DNA from: Cyclobacterium sp. SYSU L10401
Lineage (GTDB): Bacteria; Bacteroidota; Bacteroidia; Cytophagales; Cyclobacteriaceae
DNA length: 64,000 bases
Assembly (NCBI RefSeq): GCF_010993705.1
Contig: NZ_WOFO01000002.1
Coordinates: 62,001-126,000 of the forward strand
Direction of reading: 5' to 3'
The translations under genes and the position numbers were made by a program. Under the pieces are notes generated by a model. That model searched no databases. It was not told the DNA's origin and worked only from the letters and a program-made list of their open reading frames with translations. Below, in pieces: positions 18,271 to 26,600 of this stretch. Position 1 is the first letter of the stretch. Each line of letters opens with the position of its first letter.

Positions 18271-20205
18271 TTATCTTCTGATTAAATTCTCAAAATCCAA
18301 AAACAACGATTTTCCATTAAACTCAAAAGTCAATGTTTTATCTTTCTTTTTAGCTTTTGCATAGGGGGAATCGTAGCGGTTATAATTGGTGTCGATAACT
18401 TTCCCATCAATACTAAAGTCAGCCCCAAATTTCAAATCGTATGCTGCGTTATTCGATTGATAATTTAGTTCAAGCGTTTCAGCATTAAAACTCACTTTGT
18501 TATTTTGAATTCTTTGCATAAATGTTTCAAAAGAGCCATCCTCGGTAAGCGAGCCGGCCTCTGTTATCCAAAACGTTTGTTTCCCTTTTTGAATTATATC
18601 ATCGTTTGTTCCATCTCTATATTTAAAGTCGTTTGCTCCAATAAATGCACAATAGGTTTCGCCTTTTTTGCCAAATACATAATTCTGATCGATGTAAACC
18701 GAGTCAAATAGTTCTGAAGGAAAATACGCATGCGTATAATCAAGCAAGGCCACTTCCATCATGGCCTTTTTTTCAGGAATATTATAAATTGAGAGGTTCA
18801 CATTTTTATGCTGAGCGGAATGAGGGATATGCCCATACCCCCTCCAATAGCCTTGTTCTGATTGCTTTTCAAAAGCCGGATGATTATGGAAGATGCTAAA
18901 GTGGTTTTTAATATTCATTCCGGAAATGTGGTGTTGACCGCCATATGTACCGGGGTGGTAACTTTGTGCTGTGTATAAGGTGTAATCTTTGTTTTTGAGG
19001 GTGTAAGTATTGCCTTCCTGGATCGCTGCCCCGTTTGTCTGGGGATTGAGTGCTCGGAAAATAGCAGGCTCTAAATGTAGCCAATCGATTAAGGTATAAT
19101 CAACTGTTTTAAAACCTTTTAAGAAATCGTTTGAGAACATGTTGCATTTTCGAATCTGAGCCAGGGAGTTTCTCACTACCTCAGGATGTGTAAAAGCTCC
19201 CATTCCCCACTGCATCATCATACTCCGGTTGTCGGTTCCGTAGTATCCTTCCGATTTTAATTCAGATATATTTAAACCGTTACTTTGCTTAATAATCACT
19301 TCTGATGAATCTTTTGCAATTTCAATTAAAACAGGTGGAAGATTATAATTTTGTGTTGTCATCATACCATAGACTTTCCCTTCATTTAGCGCTTTACCAT
19401 CTCCCCAGTAGTATCTTGTAATTCCTCCTAGGGTTGAGCCAGGACCACCTTTTCGGCCTGCTGCATGGGCTCTGGCACTTGTAGACACAAACATGCCGTT
19501 AATGTTTTGTGTGGCTATATCATAAAAAAGCATATCCATAATCATACGGCTTTTTATCAATAATTCTTCGTCATCTGCAAAGTCAATTATATTTATTAGT
19601 GCAGCTACATCTTCATGGTAATAAGATGAATAAAACTCACTGAAACCATAATTCCATCTCATTTCCAACCAGTCAAGTGCCCTTTTTTTTGCTTTTGCCA
19701 TGTGTTGTTTTCCTGTTAATCCACTATTTGAGAAAACCGTGTTCGGATACATTTGGCCAACCAAATACTCGGCTGATGCAAAAAGAATTTGGTGGTTCTC
19801 GGTCCAGTAACACATTGAATTTTCACCCGGATCGTCCCACCACCAGCGGAAGTTAAAAAGAACTTGTTCAATTTCTTCTCTATAAGATTCAGGAATCTGG
19901 TCGCCTGCTTCGTATAAAATTCGTACCAAGTTTATCAGCCTAAAATCAGAGCAGTCATATTCATTTAGAATCCATTCAAGCGCCCCGTCTAACTGGGTCC
20001 AGTCAATTTCATCTACACCATTGGCTAAATCGTATTGTAACTGATTATTTTTTATACTTATCCCTTCCGAGGGCCTTGCAGGTATATCCTCATACTTCGA
20101 AATGCGGATTACATCAACAATAACCGTTGCTACAATTACCAATAGCAATAGTTGAAATAAGTGTTTAATCTTGAATTTTTTTATCATATCTAATTTATGT
20201 TTCAT
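18271..20205 (-). CDS. Membrane-anchored protein with alpha/alpha-toroid-like features, function unknown
   Basis: The ATG at 20203-20205 is preferred, giving 644 residues; a TTG at 20224-20226 would add seven residues but overlaps the GGAGG at 20220-20224. A single hydrophobic helix follows the basic N-terminus (HLFQLLLLVIVATVIVDVI), with the bulk outside the cytoplasm. Motifs such as MCYWTENHQILFASAEYLVG, SSYYHEDVAALINI and NFRWWWDD, with conserved-looking His/Glu/Trp/Tyr, recall helical-barrel polysaccharide lyases and heparinase-like proteins. A beta-rich C-terminal half contains HHISGMNIKNHFSIFHNHP. No family can be named firmly. Base composition looks more AT-rich than the flanking genes, suggesting separate acquisition. 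It lies 84 nt upstream of the 942-residue protein. Confidence 0.75.
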   Translation of the reverse strand: MKHKLDMIKKFKIKHLFQLLLLVIVATVIVDVIRISKYEDIPARPSEGISIKNNQLQYDLANGVDEIDWTQLDGALEWILNEYDCSDFRLINLVRILYEAGDQIPESYREEIEQVLFNFRWWWDDPGENSMCYWTENHQILFASAEYLVGQMYPNTVFSNSGLTGKQHMAKAKKRALDWLEMRWNYGFSEFYSSYYHEDVAALINIIDFADDEELLIKSRMIMDMLFYDIATQNINGMFVSTSARAHAAGRKGGPGSTLGGITRYYWGDGKALNEGKVYGMMTTQNYNLPPVLIEIAKDSSEVIIKQSNGLNISELKSEGYYGTDNRSMMMQWGMGAFTHPEVVRNSLAQIRKCNMFSNDFLKGFKTVDYTLIDWLHLEPAIFRALNPQTNGAAIQEGNTYTLKNKDYTLYTAQSYHPGTYGGQHHISGMNIKNHFSIFHNHPAFEKQSEQGYWRGYGHIPHSAQHKNVNLSIYNIPEKKAMMEVALLDYTHAYFPSELFDSVYIDQNYVFGKKGETYCAFIGANDFKYRDGTNDDIIQKGKQTFWITEAGSLTEDGSFETFMQRIQNNKVSFNAETLELNYQSNNAAYDLKFGADFSIDGKVIDTNYNRYDSPYAKAKKKDKTLTFEFNGKSLFLDFENLIRR

Positions 20206-20250
20206 CCGAACAAAAGCTACCTCCAATAAAATAATATCAGTAAAATCACT

Positions 20251-20382
20251 TTATCCATTTTTAGCCCTAACGAATTCGTTGTGTACGACCAGGCGTACCG
20301 GCCCTAAAAGTCCGGATTTTTGCAAAGGGGATAATGTTCCATTTCCTTCCCTGATTCTCCTGCGTAACATAAATTTTTTCAT
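20251..20382 (-). CDS. Possible small protein of 43 residues
   Basis: An ATG at 20380-20382 preceded by AGGAG opens a frame of 43 codons ending in TAA at 20251-20253. The product is basic (it begins MKKFMLRRRIREGNG) and resembles nothing recognised. It fills most of the 252-nt gap between the DUF1501 gene and the 644-residue protein. It could be a leader peptide, the start of a lost gene, or chance. The Shine-Dalgarno-like sequence is the only positive sign. Confidence 0.25.
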   Translation of the reverse strand: MKKFMLRRRIREGNGTLSPLQKSGLLGPVRLVVHNEFVRAKNG

Positions 20383-20457
20383 ACTAATTAACTCCTGTTT
20401 ATTTTATTATTCACGTAAAGGTATATAAGGTAAGAAAATGCAAGCTTTCAGTGAATT

Positions 20458-21897
20458 TTAGATCAAAAGCGATTTTACAACCTCCCCATGAACATCCGTC
20501 AGGCGATACCTCCTACCCTGGTGTTTAAAATTTAGTCGTTCGTGATCCACACCCATCAAATGCAAAAGGGTGGCCTGAAAATCATGCACATGTACGGGAT
20601 TCTCCGTGATATTGTATCCCAAATCGTCGGTTTGCCCAAAAGAAAAGCCTTTTTTCACACCAGCACCGGCCATCCACATGGAGAAACATTTCGGATGGTG
20701 ATCCCGACCGTACGTAATCTTGGTTATCTGACCCTGAGAATAACTGGTTCTCCCAAATTCACCTCCCCATATAACCAGCGTATCGTCCAAAAGGCCCCGT
20801 TGTTTCAGATCCCGAATCAGTCCTGCTGTGGGTTGGTCCGTACTTCTGGCCATGGTTTGGATATCGTTCGGAAGGTTTCCATGTTGATCCCATCCCTTGT
20901 GGTACAATTGAATAAATTTTACATCTTTTTCTGCCAACCTTCTGGCCAGAAGGCAATTGGCAGCATAGGTACCCGGAATATGCACGTCGGGCCCGTATAG
21001 ATCCAGCACATGGTCTGGTTCTCCGGAAATATCCATGGTTTCCGGAACCGATGTTTGCATGCGGTAAGCCATTTCGTATTGAGCTATTTTGGAATTGATT
21101 TCCTCGTCGGGATTGGATTGAAATGCGTGTTCATAAAGGGCTTTCAAATGACCCATGTACCTGGAACGTTGATCCCTTCCCACACCCGATGGATCATTCA
21201 GGTAAAGCACCGGGTCTTTACCCGAACGGAACTGCACCCCTTGATACTGAGAAGGCAAAAAGCCATTGCCCCACAGCCTTCCGTAGACAGGTTGCGCACC
21301 CGATCGTCCCTTGGAGACCAGGACACAAAAAGCCGGTAAATTTTCATTTTCACTTCCCAGGCCATAACTCACCCAGGACCCTATGGAGGGTCGTCCTGCT
21401 TGCTGAGACCCCGTCTGGAAAAAGGTAATCGCCGGGTCGTGGTTGATCGCCTCAGTATGGAGTGATTTGATGACACAAATTTCGTCCGATATAGATGCGA
21501 TATGCGGCAAAAGTTCACTGATGTACAAGCCGGATTCCCCCCGTCTTTCGAAGCCAAATCTCGATCCGATCATCGGAAGCGACTGCTGCCCTGCCGACAT
21601 GCCTGTTAATCGTTGTCCTTGTCGAACCGAGTCTGGAAGCTGCTCGCCGGTTCGCTTGATCAACTCGGGTTTAAAGTCAAATAATTCAAACTGTGAAGGA
21701 CCACCGCTCTGAAATAAATAGATGACCCGCTTCGCCCTGGGAGGAAAATGAGTTCCACCCATACCCGGGTCCGGCAAGGCCTGAGAAGAAAGGGGGTTCA
21801 CCAAACTGGCTAAGGCCATTCCTCCTATTCCCAAACCGGCTTTGGTAAGAAACTCTCTTCTGGAATAGTGGTTCACCTGGGAACACAAATCTACCAT
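20458..21897 (-). CDS. DUF1501 family protein, Tat-exported
   Basis: A 479-residue protein with a twin-arginine signal (YSRREFLTKAGLGIGGMALASL, Arg13-Arg14). Then come DUF1501 hallmarks: KRVIYLFQSGGPSQFELFDFKP, LPHIASISDEICVIKSLHTEAINHDPA, VIWGGEFGRTSYSQG and GRDHHPKCFSMWMAGAGVKKG. The fold belongs to the alkaline-phosphatase/sulfatase superfamily, with the metal-binding D/H residues conserved, but activity is unproven in the family. It begins 5 nt after the DUF1549/DUF1553 gene, the classic planctomycete-type pairing. Its partner would be secreted too. Inference: a two-component extracytoplasmic enzyme system for sugar or sulfated-glycan breakdown. Confidence 0.93.
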   Translation of the reverse strand: MVDLCSQVNHYSRREFLTKAGLGIGGMALASLVNPLSSQALPDPGMGGTHFPPRAKRVIYLFQSGGPSQFELFDFKPELIKRTGEQLPDSVRQGQRLTGMSAGQQSLPMIGSRFGFERRGESGLYISELLPHIASISDEICVIKSLHTEAINHDPAITFFQTGSQQAGRPSIGSWVSYGLGSENENLPAFCVLVSKGRSGAQPVYGRLWGNGFLPSQYQGVQFRSGKDPVLYLNDPSGVGRDQRSRYMGHLKALYEHAFQSNPDEEINSKIAQYEMAYRMQTSVPETMDISGEPDHVLDLYGPDVHIPGTYAANCLLARRLAEKDVKFIQLYHKGWDQHGNLPNDIQTMARSTDQPTAGLIRDLKQRGLLDDTLVIWGGEFGRTSYSQGQITKITYGRDHHPKCFSMWMAGAGVKKGFSFGQTDDLGYNITENPVHVHDFQATLLHLMGVDHERLNFKHQGRRYRLTDVHGEVVKSLLI

Positions 21898-21902
21898 ATC
21901 GG

Positions 21903-24900
21903 TTACTGTTTCGTGTAAAAATCGAAATGATTAAACATTAAATTCGCCACCATCGTTAAGGCCGCTGTTTTTTCTCCGGAAAGGCTCCGATCTACCGTCG
22001 AGGAGCCAACTGTCAATAATGCTTCTCTTTCTCGTATATTCTGGTTGAAATGACGTAGTTCTTCCGAATACATTTTTTGGAAAATCTTGAGTTCTTCCGG
22101 CTCTGGCATCCTCCCAACAACCCTTCGGTATCCATAGCTTAATTGATCTTCCAGACTATTTCCACCTTCTTTTTGCATTTTCTCAGCAAGTACACGGGAA
22201 GCCTCGACGATCTGTGGGTCGTTCATCAAAACCAGTGACTGCAATGGAGTATTCGTTTCTTGTCTCTCCACCATGCAATCCTCCCTGCCCGGGACATCGA
22301 AGGCAGTCATGGCCGGAGGCGGTGAGGTTCTCCGAATAAAGGTATACATGCTTCTACGGTACAGGTCTTTCCCTCTGTCGGGAATATAGGTGAGTAAAAA
22401 ATTCGAAAACTCTCCTTTTTCCTTCCATAATCCTTCCGGCTGATAGGGCTTCACACTCGGTCCGCCTACCTCATCCACCAAAAGACCGCTCGCATGTAAG
22501 TAACTGTCACGAATAAACTCTCCCATCAGCCGATGCCGTGGACCCCTTGCTAAATAGACGTTTTCCGGATCTAACTCCTCCAATTCCTCGCTTGCCAGGG
22601 ATCGTTGCTTGTACGTGGACGACAGTACCATTTTCTTCACCAGGGCTTTTACATCCCAGCCCGATTCTATAAAATCCACCGCTAACCAATCCAGTAATAA
22701 AGGATGAGAAGGCAGTTCACCCTGACTACCAAAATCACCAACGGAAGCGACGATGCCTCTGCCGAAAAATTGATTCCAATACCTGTTTACCGCTACTCGG
22801 CTTACCAGTGGATGATCGGCATGAGTGAGCCACTTTGCCAATCCCAGTCGATTTCGAGGCCATTCGTTCGCCAAAGCTGGCAACACACCCGGAACTGCTG
22901 CAGTTACTTCCTTCGTAGGCAAGTTGTACTCTCCTCGGTCTAGTATGTACGTTTTACGGGGTTGGTCTCTTTCCTTCATGACCATCACCTCTGTCTTATT
23001 CTCCAGCATCTCAAGCTGCTCACTCCTTGCCGCGTGCAAAAATTCACGAATTTCCCTGGCCTCCCTATTTGTATGAAAGTCCAGGTGCTCCAACATAACA
23101 GGACGCTTATGTTTCCTCACCGGAGAAAAATCCTTATCATAAAATAGCTGGGTAATTTCAAGCTCGGTCAATGCCCTGTTATAGATGTACAATTCGTCCA
23201 ATGCACCCGTAAAAATACCGTTGTCTCCACCGAATGCACGATAACTTCTTGCAAGTCGTAAGGGCCTTATTACCGAAATTCCCCGACTATCTCCCACCGG
23301 TAAGATACTCTTGTAAAGGTTATCCACGAGAACATCGGAAGCGGATGGTTTTCCATTGATGTATAGCCGAGTACCGGAGGCCGAAGCAGAACCGTTGTAG
23401 GTAAGGGCAATGTGACTCCAATCGTTCCCAACAATCGGATCCCTGGAAGCTATGTGGATACAATTATGGGGTAAGGCATGGATAAGGCGCACATGCAGCC
23501 GATTGATGCTATCCAGGTACACCTCATATCCTCTGAAAAAATTATTTTTATTGCCCGAATTAGCCAGCAGCGAACGATACGGTTCCTGACTTTCCGGCTT
23601 CGCCCAAAACGAAAAGGAAAACGACGAAGTCATTTCAAAAAGTCCCTGCCCGGGAATTTCCAGAAAGTCCGACTCGTTCTTAAAAAGCATCCCGGTGCCC
23701 GCAGGAGAAGGAATAAATTCCGGACTCCCTTTCACCTTTGCCAGAATCTTTCCAGATTTGTCAGGAGTAACGCCCTGGTCAACGGTATCGAAACCGAAAT
23801 GCGCAACCAAGCCCATTTTCAACGTTTTTTCGGATGACCATTGTTCGGGCAGGCTACGGATCTCCTGCTGTTGCCTAAAACTTTGATGTGCCTTTTCCTT
23901 TTTGTTTTCTAATGCGAGGATTTTAGCTTTCAACCTTTCCAGTTCCCTTTCCTCCGCGTCTTCCAGGTACAGCATCAGAGGTCCTGAATTTCCATCATTC
24001 CCAGTCATGCCCAACTCGTCCATGTTGTTGAAAAAAGCTGCCATGCTGAAGTAGTCCTTTTGCGACAGTGGGTCAAATTTATGGTCATGGCATCGGGCAC
24101 AATCCAACGTCAAGCCCAAAAATGCTTTTCCTATTGTCTCCGAACGGTCGAATACGTATTCCAAACGGTACTCTTCATCAATTATTCCAGCTTCCGAATT
24201 CGTCTGGTTATTCCGATTGAAAGCTGTAGCCAAAATCTGCTTTTTGGAGGGATTTGGCATCAAGTCGCCCGCTACCTGCCACTCAATAAAGCGATCGTAG
24301 GGCATGTTTTCGTTAAAGGCCTCAATGACCCAATCTCTCCAGGGCCACATCAGCCGGTAGCCATCCGCATGCAAGCCATTGGAATCTGCATACCTCGCGA
24401 CATCGAGCCATTCCAGTGCCATTCTCTCTGCGTAGGCAACTGTTGCCAACAAACTGTCTACCACCTTTTCATATGCATTGGAAGATGTATCCGCTAAAAA
24501 ACGATCAACCAGCTCCAAATCCGGTGGCAATCCTGTTAGATCCAGGCTAACCCTTCGGACTAACCTTTCTTTCTCCGCAAGTGGGCTGGGCTTTAATCCC
24601 TTTTGATCCAATTTTGCCATTACAAAATAGTCTATTTCATTGGTGGGCCAGGTGGCATCAGAAACGGGAGGTAGCATTCCTTTTTCCGGTTTGGTATACG
24701 CCCAATGCGGCTTGTACTTCGCCCCCTGCTCTATCCATCGAATGATGATGGCCTTTTCTCTTGGAGTAAGGCTTAAATTCGACTGAGGAGGGGGCATCAT
24801 TCGTTCCGGATCTTCCGAAATCAATCGTTCGTAAACTTCGCTGCGGCGAAGATTCCCGGGTGAAATAGCTTGTTTATTTGGATCATTTGCCAAATGCCCA

Positions 24901-25184
24901 TGGGCCGCCTCCGCTTGATCTAGCCGTAAACCCGCTTCTCTGGTATTGGGGTCCGGACCATGACAAGAAAAACACCGATCGGATAAGATTGGCTTTACGT
25001 GGATGTTGTAATCAATTTCTTCCGATAAAGAAATCTCCGCTTCTAGTATTTCGGAAGACTTTTCAACACCGCAGGAACCTACCGCCCAGGAAATTATCCA
25101 AAACACAATAAAAAGCGAATTTGGGAGAAACTTGGATACACTTATTTTTTTCATAAACCCATACGTGGTTATTCGGGAATTCAT
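21903..25184 (-). CDS. PSCyt1 / DUF1549 / LamG / DUF1553 exported cytochrome-type protein
   Basis: A 1093-residue protein (1083 if the ATG at 25154 is used). The N-terminal hydrophobic segment ends GSC (Cys38), a possible lipobox. A planctomycete-type cytochrome c domain has the heme motif CFSCH (71-75) with PDPNTREAGLRLD. DUF1549 follows, containing WLDVARYADSNGLHADGYR and a second CxxCH (DCARCHDHKFDPLSQKDYF). A LamG-like jellyroll lies at about residues 475-670 (FSFSFWAKPES, ALDELYIYNRALTELEI). DUF1553 is C-terminal (RNRLGLAKWLTHADHPLVSRVAVNRYWNQFFGRG and the RRTSPPPAMTAFDVPGRE region). It is the first gene of the unit 25184-15358, divergent from lacI. Heme-linked electron transfer with the DUF1501 partner is inferred. 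Confidence 0.92.
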   Translation of the reverse strand: MNSRITTYGFMKKISVSKFLPNSLFIVFWIISWAVGSCGVEKSSEILEAEISLSEEIDYNIHVKPILSDRCFSCHGPDPNTREAGLRLDQAEAAHGHLANDPNKQAISPGNLRRSEVYERLISEDPERMMPPPQSNLSLTPREKAIIIRWIEQGAKYKPHWAYTKPEKGMLPPVSDATWPTNEIDYFVMAKLDQKGLKPSPLAEKERLVRRVSLDLTGLPPDLELVDRFLADTSSNAYEKVVDSLLATVAYAERMALEWLDVARYADSNGLHADGYRLMWPWRDWVIEAFNENMPYDRFIEWQVAGDLMPNPSKKQILATAFNRNNQTNSEAGIIDEEYRLEYVFDRSETIGKAFLGLTLDCARCHDHKFDPLSQKDYFSMAAFFNNMDELGMTGNDGNSGPLMLYLEDAEERELERLKAKILALENKKEKAHQSFRQQQEIRSLPEQWSSEKTLKMGLVAHFGFDTVDQGVTPDKSGKILAKVKGSPEFIPSPAGTGMLFKNESDFLEIPGQGLFEMTSSFSFSFWAKPESQEPYRSLLANSGNKNNFFRGYEVYLDSINRLHVRLIHALPHNCIHIASRDPIVGNDWSHIALTYNGSASASGTRLYINGKPSASDVLVDNLYKSILPVGDSRGISVIRPLRLARSYRAFGGDNGIFTGALDELYIYNRALTELEITQLFYDKDFSPVRKHKRPVMLEHLDFHTNREAREIREFLHAARSEQLEMLENKTEVMVMKERDQPRKTYILDRGEYNLPTKEVTAAVPGVLPALANEWPRNRLGLAKWLTHADHPLVSRVAVNRYWNQFFGRGIVASVGDFGSQGELPSHPLLLDWLAVDFIESGWDVKALVKKMVLSSTYKQRSLASEELEELDPENVYLARGPRHRLMGEFIRDSYLHASGLLVDEVGGPSVKPYQPEGLWKEKGEFSNFLLTYIPDRGKDLYRRSMYTFIRRTSPPPAMTAFDVPGREDCMVERQETNTPLQSLVLMNDPQIVEASRVLAEKMQKEGGNSLEDQLSYGYRRVVGRMPEPEELKIFQKMYSEELRHFNQNIREREALLTVGSSTVDRSLSGEKTAALTMVANLMFNHFDFYTKQ

Positions 25185-25549
25185 GACCCTATTTATGTCA
25201 ATTTTTTACCGCCAAACCCCAAGCAATATTATTGGCAGATAATAGAGAATACGCTCAAAGTAATACTTCTTCACGAGCGTATGGTTATTAATATAATACA
25301 AAAACTATATTCTAATTTAATGGTAAATTACAACACAAAAAATGATCTATGTAATTATTTTTGATCTTTTATATCGATAACGTTATCGGAAACGTTTTCA
25401 TTTAATAATATTACAAAGAAGCTCGGTTGTATTTAAAAATAAGCAAAGCCAACGCTTGATTTTTACAACTAGATTACAAAAGAAATTAATAACAAATGCT
25501 TTAATTTACAATCAATACCAGCCATTGCTCAAAAAAACCAACCATTGAT
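25185..25549. other. Divergent intergenic region between DUF1549 gene and lacI-type gene
   Basis: 365 AT-rich nucleotides separating divergent genes, presumably holding both promoters. The only strong structure is the palindrome cluster at 25375-25402. No further gene-sized frame was seen. Confidence 0.7.
25375..25402 (+). promoter_or_regulatory. Cluster of CG-centred palindromes, putative LacI-family operators
   Basis: 25375-25388 is the perfect 14-bp palindrome CGATAACGTTATCG. Overlapping it, 25381-25394 reads CGTTATCGGAAACG, and GGAAACGTTTTC follows at 25388-25399. All have the central CG typical of LacI-family sites. 25379-25394 matches the site upstream of susC (15 of 16). It lies about 150 nt before the regulator gene, so autoregulation plus control of the divergent DUF1549 gene is likely. 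Confidence 0.65.
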
Positions 25550-26563
25550 GTGAAAAAACCCACCACCATAAAAGACATTGCCGAAAAGCTTCAGGTTTCC
25601 ATTGCAACCGTATCCCGTGCACTGCGGAATTCCTCGGAAATCAAAAAGGAAACCAAAGAGGCTGTGCTGAAAATGGCCAAATCCATGGATTACCATCCCA
25701 ACCTGCTGGCCAGCAGTCTGAGCAGTAAAAAATCCAAAATAATCGGTGTGGTCGTGCCTACCATCAACCGCTACTTCTGGTCTAATTCCATCGCCGGAAT
25801 TGAAAATATGGCCTATCAGGAAGGCTATAAAGTGATGATTTTCCAATCCGGTGAATCCTTTAAAAAGGAGGTGGAAATTGTGGAAACACTGGCCAATAGT
25901 AAGGTAGATGGCATTATCATCTCTTTTTCAAAGGAGACCTGGACTTTTGATCATGTGCAACATGTAATCGATAGAGAGGTGCCAGTGGTACTCTATGAAC
26001 GAGCCTGTGCCAACCTGGGAACCTCAAAAATCAAAACGGACGATAAAAACGGAGCTTTTATTTTAACCAACCATTTGATAGAAAGGGGAAGAAAAAACAT
26101 TGCCTATATCGGGGGGCCACTTGCCCTGGGGGTATGCAAGGACAGACTGGAAGGCTACCAAAAGGCTTTAATTGCAGCTGGATTACAGGTGAAACAACAT
26201 CTGATCATTACCCTGGAAGATTTTACCTTTGACCTTGCCGGTGATGCCTTGCAACAGTTATGGGCCCATGCGGACAAACCGGATGGACTCGTTTGTTTTG
26301 CGGATATTCTGGCTATTGGGGCCATGCATGCCGCCCACCAACTAGGCATTCGCGTTCCGGAGCAGTTGTCCATTGCCGGGTTCGGAAACGACGAAACCAG
26401 TCGATTCATCAGTCCGGCCATTACCACCATGGCCCAACCCTCTTTTGAAATGGGGGAAATGGCCGCCCGGGTACTGCTGGAGGAAATCGCCTGCTCCGGG
26501 GAGGCCCATGAGAAAAGGCACGAGGTCATCAAGTCCAGGCTGATCGTCCGGGAAAGTACCTGA
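25550..26563 (+). CDS. LacI-family transcriptional regulator
   Basis: A 337-residue protein, starting at a GTG (25550-25552); the nearby ATG is immediately followed by an in-frame stop. The N-terminal helix-turn-helix TIKDIAEKLQVSIATVSRALRN and the hinge region (YHPNLLASSLSSKKSKIIGVVVP) are classic. A periplasmic-binding-protein-like effector domain follows, with YIGGPLALGVCKDRLEGYQKAL, DGLVCFADILAIGAMHAAHQLGIRVPEQLSIAGFGND and ITTMAQPSFEMGEMAARVLLEE. It probably senses a sugar derived from the locus substrate. CG-centred palindromes lie upstream of its own gene and of susC. It is convergent with the FAD oxidoreductase (37-nt gap). Confidence 0.96.
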   Translation: MKKPTTIKDIAEKLQVSIATVSRALRNSSEIKKETKEAVLKMAKSMDYHPNLLASSLSSKKSKIIGVVVPTINRYFWSNSIAGIENMAYQEGYKVMIFQSGESFKKEVEIVETLANSKVDGIIISFSKETWTFDHVQHVIDREVPVVLYERACANLGTSKIKTDDKNGAFILTNHLIERGRKNIAYIGGPLALGVCKDRLEGYQKALIAAGLQVKQHLIITLEDFTFDLAGDALQQLWAHADKPDGLVCFADILAIGAMHAAHQLGIRVPEQLSIAGFGNDETSRFISPAITTMAQPSFEMGEMAARVLLEEIACSGEAHEKRHEVIKSRLIVREST

Positions 26564-26600
26564 AGCCAATCCCCCGAAAACACCTGGATCCTAAAGGGTC

